Shown piece by piece: positions 34,140-44,800 of a DNA stretch of 64,000 nucleotides. The notes beneath the pieces were generated by a model. That model saw nothing but the letters and a program-made list of their open reading frames with translations, did no database searches and was not told the origin of the DNA. The stretch is taken from assembly GCA_905221605.1 (NCBI GenBank), contig CAJNDS010001291.1:191001-255000 (forward strand), written 5' to 3'. The DNA is from Symbiodinium natans. Lineage: Eukaryota; Sar; Dinophyceae; Suessiales; Symbiodiniaceae. The translations under genes were made by a program, and so were the position numbers. Position 1 is the stretch's first letter. Each line of letters opens with the position of its first letter.

Positions 34140-36118
34140 ACACAGACACCACTGCAAGGCCTTGCCACCCTTACCCACACACTGACACTTTCCTTGCACA
34201 CTGAGAAAGACATGCACCCGCAAACCTTTGCAACCACAAATGCTCACACACACACATCCACAACACTCTTGCACATGCACACTCAGAAAAACAGCCGAAA
34301 CCACAAAATGCACATTCTTATGTCTTCAAGTTCCGATTGCAATTTTTTCATTGTCTTTCTGGTCAATCGACAGCTTACCGGGCACTCACCAGAACACTTG
34401 CTGAACGATCTGTTTGTGTTTTGGTTTAGGGTTTCTTGAAACTCTCAAACAAGTGTTTTTAAAAGCCTCTGACAGTGCCGTTTGGACGGAAATCAACTGC
34501 AGGGTTAACTGATCAAGTGTTGATTTTGAGGTTTTTTTCAACATTTTCGGAAATTCAGAAATTTTGAAAATTCGTTGAATGGTGCTGAATCCAGGGAAGA
34601 ATTGCAACACGCAACCAAAACGAAAGACAAAGAATTGAGGGCACCCAGTCTGAAAGAAAGCAGAGTTTCTTCTGCTCAATCTGCTGTCAAATATTCAGTG
34701 TGCCTTGAATGTCTGTTTGGCCATTTTGGAAAAGAGAACGCAATCGAAGCTTTTGTCAAAAAAAGTCGAATGGAAATCGAGGCTGGCGACTCTCAAGTCG
34801 TTCTGGCCATGATGAGAGGTCAGCGTGATTGTTTTTTTTCAATGTTAGCAAGAACTGCAAAAACATTGGTTTTTCTTTTTGTACTTTGGAGAAATCGAGA
34901 TAAAGAAGCCAGAAGTCGTGAAACTGAAACAATTTTCTTCAGATTCAGCAGCAGATTCACACACAGCAACACTTCTTTTTTCAATTCAAATTGCCTTCGC
35001 CCATCTGAACAGAATTTTTCTCTTGCTCCTTTATTCAATGTTTTCTTTGTTTGGTCGAACGTCATCTGCCCAAGAGGATGGCCTCTCACGATCTTTTGCA
35101 ACTCGATTCTGTCTGAATGTCGTATCATTGTCGGGATAATCTCTCGGTTCAGTTGCAAGCTTCAAAGAGATTGATCGAAAAGGTCGGGAAGCTCCAGTGA
35201 CCTTCAAAACCCAACTCCAGAGAGATCTGCCGAAAGGGCAGGCGTGCCGTGCGGCAACCAAGAAGATTACAAAACAAGCGAAGGCTGGCAAGTTTTCCCT
35301 GTAGGGTTTTGGGATCTCTCCTGCAGTGTCCGAGAGGGACGTTGTACGACCGACAGGCCCAAGCGCACCTGAAAAGTGGCGCAAGGAGGTTCCAGCACTG
35401 CTTCGCCGCTCTGCTCTATGCGGATTGCACAGCCCGCCGGAACCCAATATCCCATGGGTTGACCACCTTTTCTAATTGTGAATGGGTGTGGTGTGTGGTT
35501 TCGGCGTTTTGGCAATGTGTGTTCTGGAGTGGTGTGTGTGTGTGTCATGTTGCAAAGTTGCTTTGTGGGTGGTGTGCGTTTGCGTGCATTCTGCTGGCTG
35601 TGGAAGTGTGCGGGTGGTGAAAGGTGTGTAGATTTGGACACAAAAAAAGAGAGCAAGAAATCCACCCCCAAAGAAAAGTCGAAGTGACCTCCACAGTGCT
35701 AGAGGATCGCACGTGAACAAACAAGGCATGCCAGCTACAGACAAGTTGAGCAGCCAAAAACACGCGTATCGACAGCATTTTTTTGTTTTCTTGAGTGTTG
35801 ATGCAAACAGTCTCGAATAGAAAAAATCTTGTTTGTCTGTGAGTTGATTTCAATTATTGTTGAACTAAAATGGGTTCCAAAAGCAGCTCAATTCTGGGCA
35901 CCAAAAAACGGGCCTCGATTTTGGATTTCCTGTGTGAACATACAAGGCCACCAGGTTGGAGCCTCAAATTGGAACTAAGTTTAGGAGCCATTTTTGGGTC
36001 CAGTTGCGGCTTTTTTCACACACGGAAGCCAGATCTGGCTTTCACAGCTCCTCGTTGCGAGTGAAACAAATCAGCCTCTCAGTCGCACTGTGAGGGGTAA
36101 GTGAATCCTTGACTTGCT
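34140..36118. other. AT-richer interval without a supported gene
   Basis: The + ORF 34575-35174 (199 aa) and the - ORF 34820-35158 overlap and neither is recognised. A 64-aa ORF at 35870-36064 starts MGSKSSS, which fits an N-myristoylation pattern, but has no other support. The inverted CA-flank copy lies at 35478-35555. Confidence 0.35.
35478..35555 (-). repeat. CA-repeat flank, copy 2 (inverted)
   Basis: Reverse complement of 34065-34132, sharing GTGAATGGGTGTGGTGTGT and GGTTTCGGCGTTTTGGCA, with one 3-nt and one 1-nt indel, then TG-rich sequence. Copies are about 1.35 kb apart. Confidence 0.85.
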
Positions 36119-36373
36119 TTGTGCGTTCGAGACACCCTATTGGAAAGAACTTGCTTTTTTTCTTGGAAACCTGATAGACTTCAGCTTCATACGAAGAAAG
36201 TGCCCACAAATTTGCGCTGCTGTCGCAAAGACTTTTGCCAAGGCCATCTTCAGCAGACCACGCCCGCAGAGGCTCCCAAGACAGGTTTTAAAAATGTTGC
36301 CATTAACGACTTGCTTGTTAGTGCGGTGGCCGGGACTACGAATTTTCCAAGCTGGCTGGATCCTCTTGGATGA
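36119..36373 (+). CDS. Unrecognised 84-aa ORF
   Basis: Open frame with a Cys-containing segment (NLRCCRKDFCQGHLQQ) and a coherent C-terminus (FKNVAINDLLVSAVAGTTNF). It precedes the recombinase-like remnant and may be part of the same old element. Confidence is low. Confidence 0.25.
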   Translation: MCVRDTLLERTCFFSWKPDRLQLHTKKVPTNLRCCRKDFCQGHLQQTTPAEAPKTGFKNVAINDLLVSAVAGTTNFPSWLDPLG

Positions 36374-36559
36374 TGCACCTAATCGACTTCTGAATACTGT
36401 CTTGTCTTGCTTTTACTGTTGCTCCTAATGCACAAACATCGCAACAATGGACTCCCAGTGGCAATCTGTGTCACCTGCAGGCTTATGACGGGTATCTACA
36501 AAGCGCCGACGCGTTCCTTCTTCACACTTCCACGCACTGGCAAGTTGAAGCTGGCTTTT

Positions 36560-36945
36560 TGCCTTAGCGTGGGGCGGCTTGCTTCGGATAGGTGAGGCAA
36601 CGGGATCACTGCGCGCCTCTCCAGACGCAGAAGGAAAGGTCGACCAGAAGGATTTGGTAAAATGCATTGACATGGCCTTTGTATCACTTCCAGCATCCTC
36701 ACGTTTATGGTCGATGTTGTCGCAAACTTTAAGGCGCAGATTCGATTCCATCCTTGACAGGCTGGGCGTACCGACGGAAGGAATCACGCAAGGCCTTTGG
36801 ACCTTGGATCGTTTAAGCCCGGCGGAGCTACGCACCAGCTCCAGGTCTCGGGGATGCTGAGCTGGTGAGAAGGCGTGGGAGATATGTCCCACAGGGTCAT
36901 GGAGGTTCACCTCCAGGAAGTGATGTCGTCAGTATTTTATCCAAG
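36560..36945 (+). pseudogene. Tyrosine-recombinase-like element remnant
   Basis: Reads in at least two + frames as a decayed integrase-like catalytic region: LLRIGEATGSLRASPDAEG, RLWSMLSQTLRRRFDSILD, RLGVPTEGITQG, then in other frames GGATHQLQVSG, AELVRRRGR and MSHRVMEVHLQEV. The order (LLRIGE, QTLRRRF, LGVP, GGAT, RRRGR, HRVMEVHLQEV) matches an integrase-like family common in dinoflagellate proteomes, in which the GGAT...RRGRW...YxQE blocks resemble the R...H...Y core of tyrosine recombinases. Two frameshifts near 36810 and 36880 and loss of the expected Tyr (His here) mark it as dead. Confidence 0.6.
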
Positions 36946-37660
36946 TCTTCCAATCCACGTCAGGGAGAATGTCAACCACGTCAGGGAGAATGTCATGGAG
37001 GCTGCAGTGTCTTTTCCAGCTGTCTTGGAACAATCCGTACAGTGGACCCGGCAAAAGATCCCCACCGAAGTATGGTATTCCCTTTGGTGCTGTTAAGGTT
37101 TCCACTTGCAATGGAGATGATGGGAGATGTGGGAGTTTCTTTCTTGCTGGCATTCCCTGGGCTCGACTTTTGAATGTTTGAGCCTGGGTGCTGGATGTCA
37201 TATGCCCAGCTGGCAGTGCTAGAGCAAGTGGATAGACTCAAACGCAAGGGTATGAGTGAAAGAAGGTGCGAGCCTTTGAAATACAGCCGGTGTTCTTACA
37301 GCTTCGAGCAAAACATCCCGAACACAAGCCGAAGAGACGTAGCACGAAGAAGCGCAAGGTGGATCAGAACATCCCAGAAAGAGTGAAAGGATATCTGTTC
37401 ACCTGTGGGAAAAGCTGCTGTGTGCTGCTTCTTTGGGTTGGCCTTCTTACTCTGCTCGGAAGCCATGCCATGACTACGGTGACAATAATCTTGTAAAACA
37501 ACTTGAGCCAGTATGCGCATGGAAAGCCTGCATGCACGGAAAAACAGCATTCATGCTGCACTTGTTGCACAGGCAGTGTCGGGCCCTTCCTCCCTCCCTG
37601 CATCCCTGTGTCACGAAGCAATATTTAGATTTACTTCCTTCTGTTCGCCCCACAATAAGA

Positions 37661-37726
37661 AGAATAAGCGTTTATATTATGGACAATAAGCGTTTATGTT
37701 TTATACAATAAGCGTTTATGTTAAAG
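37661..37726. repeat. 22-bp tandem repeat, three copies, AT-rich
   Basis: AATAAGCGTTTAT(A/G)TT followed by a 6-nt variable tail, repeated three times with 22-bp period; a weaker CGTTTATCAGAATA copy follows at about 37748. It sits in an AT-rich pocket (37620-37790). Confidence 0.88.
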
Positions 37727-37789
37727 CCCCTTGAAAAAGGTGTACACGTTTATCAGAATAGACGTTAATTTTTAAGAGACTATTGGAAG

Positions 37790-39122
37790 ATCAAAGTGAT
37801 CTTTCGACGACATACCGGCTCTCCCGTTTCAACGCCAGGCAATTTGAATGCGCGCGCGTGGCTTAGCGACAGCTCGAATGCAGCCGTGTTTTGATATGAA
37901 GATATACACGATATGTGTGCAAAGAGAATGAAGTCCACGAGCGCGCGCAGGAAACGTAGCAGTTGTGTCACAAGACCACGACGGACAGCCGAGGCTGTAT
38001 GGCCGGCGGAATCTTTGCGCGCAAAAAGATATCTGTGTGTGCACGCGCAGCAAGCTATAGTTTTTAGCCCTTGCTTTTGCCACCGCTTTCTTGCCGTAAA
38101 GATGGGCCTGTCCAACACCTGGACATTGCTTCAATCTTGCGAGGTTTCCTTTTCGAATCCGTTTGCAAAAACGACTACACGCCGGCTGATGATATCCCAC
38201 GCTGTTGGGGTCTGTTGCTGCTGAGATAATTGGAACGATATTTGAGAAGATTAGCACGCAAGGATGAAACGCGCAAATCGAGAAGTGTACCAAGTGACAT
38301 ACGACCTGGGCAAGGGGAAACAACCTGACTAGCATGGATCGGTCCGTGCAGTGGTGTCATTCATTTGGGGAATCGCATTGCACCAGACGGGTTTTGCAGT
38401 CTGCGCACTTTAGAGGCAAGAGGCACCGCAAAACCATGTGCGAGTCATTTTTTACATCCAGCGTCAAACGCACATCAGTTTTCCTTTTTAAACAGGACCC
38501 CAATTTTGCGTGTGTTTTGATGCTCAGCCAGCCCATTGATGGGGCAGCTTGCAAGTTGGCTTGCTCGGTGTGCGCCGAAATTGTGCTGCACTTTGGCAGG
38601 GCTCTTGAGACATGCTGCTGTTCTGAGAACTCCTCTTCTGCCAGTAGCGGCTGAAGTGAGGCTGGACAGTTCTTTCCAGTTCTTTCTGTAATTGTCCTGC
38701 GATTGCTTGCATCGTCGCACATGTGGCAGCCGCCTTGCTCTGCATTCCTGACACCATCAAGCACAACGTTGCTGCCAGGACGTTGGGGTCCCGGCTGTCA
38801 TGCAGCAGTTCGCTGCTATGGCGGCCGGAATGGCCACTCGCTTGAAGTGCGATTGCACTGACGATCTAGAGATTCTGCGGGCTCACAATTTTAGTGTCGA
38901 AATGCGTCCTCCGTAAATATTGGCTGCCAATCTTGCTTGCGCCCATGCTGGGCCCACTTCCCTTTGGCTACCTCTCTAAGGCGATGGGGCAATGTGCCAA
39001 TGCGCCCATCGGGGGAAGATGAGGATGCGCTGAGCTGTTAACATCTCAGTCGGTGCTCGGTGCTGCGAGAATTAATCCTTTGACTGAGCTCTGCATGGTC
39101 CGTGACGCACCTGCCTGCAACG
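37790..39122. other. Interval without a supported gene
   Basis: The - strand ORF 38357-38764 (135 aa) ends with CADCKTRLVQCDSPNE, a possible zinc-binding Cys pair, and may be another transposon fragment. The other ORFs overlap and lack motifs. Confidence 0.35.
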
Positions 39123-39960
39123 TCATTGGCTGCCGGGGTTCCCTACTTCGTCGTGAACTGAGAGGGGCCTGTTTTTACCCTTAAAATTGGGACGGCTTTT
39201 GCTTTGTCGCTGTTTCACTTCCGACTCAACCCCACAAGAACTGCTAGTCGCAGCTCTGACTGCAAGGGTTCGCAAAGACACCGACATGCTTTGACCTGCA
39301 GGGTCCGTGTCATGCTCACAGGCGCGCCGGACGAGGCTTTCTTTGGCTCTTTCTACTAAGCCGTACAGCTCTGCTTCAGCTGAGGATAGCGCGCTCGCTT
39401 GCAACCCCGACCACACTTTCAGGCATACTGACCCAAAGAGGATGCAACCTCCGCTAATGGATCTTCTGTTCACACTGCGCTCTGAGCCCCATGATGCGTC
39501 CACGAAGCATCTGAGCTGCAAATCCTGGTTTCCATCTTAGGCATGACTTGCTTGAACCCACTGATGTGTTTCAAGCACCGAAGAACCATCCTCATGGCCC
39601 TTTCATGCTTCTCCAACGGTTCTGCCTGTCCTCTCGCAAGCATGGAGACGTAATACTGAACATCAATTCGGGTCATGCTCAGCCAAGACAATTTTCCAAG
39701 GGTAGATCTGAATCTCTTTGCTGCTTCTGTTGTGAGAGATCTGTTCAAAGACTCCTCTTCTTTGTCATGCACATCTCTCAGAGACGGTGGCGTCGGTGTG
39801 GACGGTACCTCCGGCTTCATGCCAAACTCAGAGAAGATCTCTTGGCAATAGCTCTGAAGATGATTGGTCCGTCCTTCCTTTCTCGGGTGATCATGCCATC
39901 GGCCCCGAAACGGCCTAGGGAAGGTCCGGAAGGTTTGGGGACCTCTAAGCCTTTTGCTAG
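39123..39960 (-). mobile_element. Ty1/copia retrotransposon fragment (RT C-terminus to RNase H), broken
   Basis: On the - strand, 39470-39820 and its upstream frame carry the end of the copia reverse transcriptase and connection (SYCQEIFSEFGM, RSTLGKLSWLSMTRIDVQYYVSMLARG, ERAMRMVLRCLKHISG). 39123-39521 carries the copia RNase H (CFVDASWGSE, RRSISGGCILFG, ALSSAEAELYGLVE). The two parts are in different frames; the shift lies near 39525-39535 at the MPK/DGN junction, consistent with one lost base. No LTRs, integrase or gag were found, so this is a fragment. It is the only confident - strand protein signal in the window. Confidence 0.87.
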
Positions 39961-40910
39961 GGACTGAAAATCAATAGAAGTTCCTGGGTTGTTGGCATTG
40001 GGGCAGGTGCCATGCAGAGCCCCCAAGTTTGACCGTGAGCATTGAGTAGGAGTGTTGCCTGTACTTTTGTACATGAGATGCCGGTCACGAGACCCCTGGG
40101 CGACACGCTGGAAATGTGGAGATTGTGTAGCAGGTAGATCTGATTCCAGCCTTCGCACCCAAGGTCCAGCTGCTCAACGGATTCGAACAGCTCAGTCACA
40201 CGGCTCAAAGCGTCACCACGGCTGACCCATGATGTCCCACTCCCAAGGATCTCAGTCGCAGGCCGCGTGATTTAGCAGACACACCTGATGGAAGCTTTCG
40301 CCCCGTCCATGCTGGACCTACGAAGGGCTGGAGCCATTTGATGCACCAGCAGAAAACATCGTGACACTTTGGTTTCGTCATGCTCCCAGATCCCCAAAGC
40401 ATAGATTCATAGATCGAACCCAATGAGAACAATGAGCCCACCGAAATCTCCACTTGAAGTTCTCACGAAAGCTAGTGTGCCCTACAGGATTATGGGCTTC
40501 GGGTTCGCCAGCGTAGGGATTGTTCCAAGTTGGGGGGTTTAGGTTTTAGGGTTTGGAAGTAGATCGCCTCGAACCCGGGGGGTCCGACGTGCCCAATATT
40601 TCATAGACATTACGGAGCGAAAGCGCTGGTTTCATCATGCAACTTCAACACCCTGGAACCACCAAAGTTTGGCTACATAAGTGACGTGGTTGACCCAACC
40701 AACAAACACTCCATGAATTGGTAGCAGCCGGACGTGTGGGGCCAGGCCGAATGCATATGGTGAGCCAGAGCAGTCACCGCATCCTGGACCTAAACAACCT
40801 ACAGCTAACTAGCAGGGATTCTGGTGCCCTGGCGGCGGGACCCCTTGGTGCTCTGAGAAACGAAGTTGAAGTCGGAGTTTGCTCGGGCTCTTGCATGCCA
40901 GTGTCTGCCA
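39961..40910. other. Interval without a supported gene
   Basis: Possible further decayed retroelement sequence upstream of the copia fragment, but no motif could be read. A TTTAGGTTTTAGGGTTT word at about 40538-40555 is an early member of the repeat landscape to the right. Confidence 0.35.
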
Positions 40911-41148
40911 GTATGCTCGAGTCGTCTCAGCCTTTGTTAGGACCTTGCCAGAAGGCCATGCCAAACACTTTGGCCGAGTTCAGCGCAACCCTATGGAGAA
41001 TCGCGAAGTTCGTTCTGGACGCCACGTTGACGGTGCTTTGCACTTGCTTGATGCTGGCGGGGATGCTTGTGCCCTGGCGGATGCCCTTCGTGGCGCGCAG
41101 CTTGCAACTCGATCCTTGTTGGATGCCAGGCTGCGCCAGTTGAAGAAT
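40911..41148 (+). CDS. Helix-rich exon, possibly 5' part of the membrane-protein gene
   Basis: The open + frame reads ARVVSAFVRTLPEGHAKHF and, after about 20 residues, GALHLLDAGGDACALADALR and GAQLATRSLLDARLRQLKN, an Ala/Leu/Arg-rich helical composition. It can end at a GC donor (41149) directly before the CT microsatellite. No family is recognised. It lies upstream of the telomere-repeat introns and could be an early exon of the gene that follows. An acceptor before TATGCTCGAG (about 40911) is the best start guess. Confidence 0.42.
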
Positions 41149-41156
41149 GCTCGCTC

Positions 41157-41207
41157 GCTCTCTCTTTCTCTCTCTCTCTCTATTTTATTCATTTGTTTTT
41201 TGATTGT

Positions 41208-41236
<29 letters not shown>
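41157..41236. repeat. CT microsatellite, two blocks
   Basis: (TC)n at 41157-41182 and 41207-41236, separated by a T-rich spacer, at the 5' end of a likely intron. Confidence 0.92.
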
Positions 41237-41238
<2 letters not shown>

Positions 41239-41429
41239 CTCTGTTCCTTTCTGTGTGGAAGATGTAGAAATCTTTTTCTGAGCATAGGAAGTCTAAGAAT
41301 CTGAATCGGTGTTTGAGCAGCTCTGGATGTAAGATGACCGATGACCTTTATGGACTTAGGCAGAGGGCGAAGTTCGACAAACTCCAGGAATATCAAGAAT
41401 TTGCAGCCGGGCAGTGCCTTGGAAACTTG

Positions 41430-41810
41430 CTTTCGGGCTCGCGCCCTAAAACCCCGAACCTAAAGTCATCTTATACAAAGTATCTCTCAAAGCCTCGAGC
41501 CCTAATTCCCTACAACTTAAACCCCAAACCTAAAACTAAACCTTAAACCCCAAACCCTGATCCCCTGAACCCACTAAGCCCGTATACTTCCTGAACAGAC
41601 TGAAGCCCTCCCTGTAAAATTCTAAAATTCGGCCGTTGTTTCAGGGGTTGAGGGTTTAGCGCGAACAGAACCGAAAAAAACTCCGGAAGCCGAAACCCTA
41701 GCCCCTAACGCTGAATTTTTGAGGGGATACGACAAGCGGCCTCCCCTAAACCTTAAACCCCAAACCCTAAACCTCAGCCCTAAACCCTAAACCCTGAGCC
41801 GAGGTTCCTC
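41430..41810. repeat. Degenerate CCCTAAA-type repeats
   Basis: Scattered CCCTAAA, CCTTAAA and CCCCAAA heptamers in an intron upstream of the exon at 41814. This is the left edge of the telomere-like repeat landscape. The short frame at 41330-41430 (DDLYGLRQRAKFDKLQEYQE) may be a small exon. Confidence 0.8.
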
Positions 41811-41813
41811 CTT

Positions 41814-44800
41814 TCCCTGCTGGACCTCCTGGTTCTGGCCTTCGTGGTGCCCTCCCTGGTGTGGCCCCTGCGCTGGCACCGTTCCCTGGCGTTCGGAGGG
41901 GCTTTTCTAGTCCTTTAAATCCTGAAGCCCCGCACCCTAAACCCATCTGAGCCCTAAACCCGGCACCCTAATTTAGCCTAAATTGCCCTAAGTTGCCCCA
42001 AGTTGCCCCAAGCTGCCAAAAGCCATGGGCTGGGTAGTTTCGAGGGTTTTCCTCAAACCTTCAACCCTAAACCCGAAGCCCGAGGGTTTAGGATTCATGT
42101 GGGGCTCCCTGCATAGAGGACGACACAGATGTCAAGAGACCCTATCACGAAGGATAATCTGGGTTGACCTTGCCCTTGGCTTCCCAGGCGCCGCCCAGCT
42201 GATCTGTCGGTCTTGGAGGTCCAGCGACGATAGGGGCGACTTTCACGAGAAGGACTACTCCTTGCAGCTCAGGGGGGACCTGTCCGTCAACGCCGCCTCG
42301 AGCTATGCGGACTTGCTGATGCTGCCTCTGGCCTGCGTCGCGATGGTGGCTTTGTGGCGGTGGACTCCCATCCAGACGAAGGGCTTGCGATGGGCGCTGC
42401 AGGAAGAAACTTGGTCAGAGCGGCTGTCCGCAGTTCGGAACTGGGCGGGGTGGAACGGCTTCAGCGCGATCGTGGACCTACCCTCTGTGGCCATGGGCCT
42501 TGCATCAGTTGTCGTCCCCACTCGCCTGCCCGCATTCCTGTCGGTGTTGATCACCAGAGATGGGTTTCAGAATCGGGAAGATGACTGCGAAGCTCGGGGG
42601 TACTTGCTGGTGCTTCCCTTCCTCGCTGTGGCGGACGTGATCGCAGGGTGCCTGGCCTTTGTCGGGCTCATCAACCCCCTGCGGAGTGCACGGACGCTGC
42701 GGCTGCTGTCGAGCTGCTGGCGCGACGAAGGTGAAGATGGGGCGCTGGGCCTGTCCAGGCAGTTTCAGAAGGCCGTGTGCTGGAATGCGGAGTTGCGGCG
42801 GAGGGCGGTGCTCATTGGCCTCTGCTCCTTGATGGACGTGCTGGTCCTGCCCCTCAGCCTCGTGGTGTGCGCGACGCTGTACAGGGCCAGTCCGCTGCTG
42901 GCACAGCTCTGGCCGTCCGCTGCCCAGGATCACGAAGGTTGGGCGCCGACTCGCGCTCAACCCTAAACCCCAAACCCCAAACCCTGGACCCTGAACCCTA
43001 AACCCTAAACCCTAAACCCTAAACCCTAAGCCCCTTAAACTCACCCTAAACCACAAGACCTAAAGTCCGAAAAGCCCTACACGACAAGCTCGGAGAGAAA
43101 GCCGCCAGGTGCGCCAGAAGCTTCGGCTTCCGCGTCCCTGTCCAGCAGAAACACGGGAGGGCAGCTGGCAGACCTACCTTTCTCCCCGCCCCTGGGCATG
43201 TGAGTTGAAGAACTGCTGCTGAAGCTCTAAGCCTTTGTAAGCTCCATGTAAGCCCTAACGCAATGCTTCGAGCACCCGCGCTCTCTCCCCAACAGAGACT
43301 CCAGAGATGCGCAGCCAGGCTTCACAGGGCAGCTTTCCAGCAGTTTGCGCTGAATCCAGGTGGCAGCTCACGGGCTCTTCATGCGTGTACTTGGTGGAGG
43401 GGTCTAGGGTTCTTTTTTGGGGGGCTTTGGGGGGCTTTGAAAATGCTCAACTTTGAAAGAAGTTCACCATACGTCGTCTCATACGTCGTCTTGGGGATGG
43501 CTGGAACTTATACGCTACAAAGCCTATCACCCCTAAACCTTAAACCCTCGTTTGGTCCCATCAACATGTTTCTTCAACTTATAAATGCTCGTCAACTACA
43601 CCCGAAAACTCTCTCTAGCACCCAGATCAGAACCCTACTCGTAATACCCTCAAGGTCCGAGACCTTGACATCTCCTCAAGCCTTCACCGGGAATTAGGCC
43701 TATGCACCTTCTGTCCTCCCTTTTACAGAGAGAGTTTTTGGGGTTTAACGCCGACACAGAAGGCCCCTAAAAGCTAAAACGGGGCCCCAAAAGAGCCCTC
43801 AAGACCCCAGGATTGTCATGGACCTCCTGTCCCTGCCAAGCAGCTGCTTGGTCCTGGCAACCTGGTACCGGTGGAAGCAGCTTGGAGATCTTGGCGGGGG
43901 GGCTTGGTTTGAGGCGCTTTTGAGGAGTTTTGCGGAGGCACTTGGGGTGTTTATGAGGGGTTGTCGGTGGCTTTTGGGTGGGTGTTAGAGGGCTGAAGGG
44001 GTTTTGGTGGTTGAAGGGTTTCAGGGTGTTGGGGGAGTTTGGGGGTTTGAGGGTTGTAGGTTGTTTAAGGGCGAATGGGTTTAGAGGTTGATGTGGTTTG
44101 GGTGTTGAGGGTCTTGAAGACCTCTTTGGTAATCTTCTGGGGTCTCGCACCACAACCTATGAAACCCTCGTCACTTATGAACCTGAAAGCGTCCTAAACC
44201 TTAAACAGTAAACCAGGCACTAGTGCCAGAACCAGGCACCTACCCGCGCACATGCAGAAAGTGCGGGAGCGCTGGGCCAGTGCCTCGGCCGTGGCGTACC
44301 ACGCGGCGGTGGTCGCGAACTCCTGCGTGATCTTGCATGACCCTGGCTTGTGGGCTACGGGTAGGGTAAAGCCCTAAACTCTAATCGCAAAACTCTAAAC
44401 TCTAAACCCTAAACTCTAAACTGTAAACTCTAACTCTAAACTCTAAACTCTGAACCCGAAACCCTAAACCCCTAAACCCCTAAACCCCTAAACCCCTAAA
44501 CCCCTAAACCCTAAACCCTGAACCCCTAAACCCTAAACCCAAAACCCTCTTTCAAAAGCCCCAACCCCACCCAAATTCAACCCTGAGCCTCAAAACTCCA
44601 AACCCCTAAAGCCCTATAAGACCTCCGTTGGAGGATGTGGTGCTCCTCATTTGCAGCCTCAGCCTCCTGGTGACGGTGTACCGGATACCGGCGGCGTCCA
44701 GGGCTCTGAGGGGGGAGGAGAAAGATCCCTTAGGGTTGAAAACCCCAAGGGTTTAGAGTTTAGGGTTTAGGTTTAGGGTTTAGGGTTCACGGTTTAGGGT

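Noticed and set aside
35986-36003. Another spliced-leader-like match (AGCCATTTTTGGGTCCAG)
   Set aside because: It needs one insertion and two mismatches, which is expected by chance in a window this size.
37661-37726. CRISPR-like array
   Set aside because: Three 22-bp units with 6-base tails have no true spacers, and this is eukaryotic nuclear DNA.
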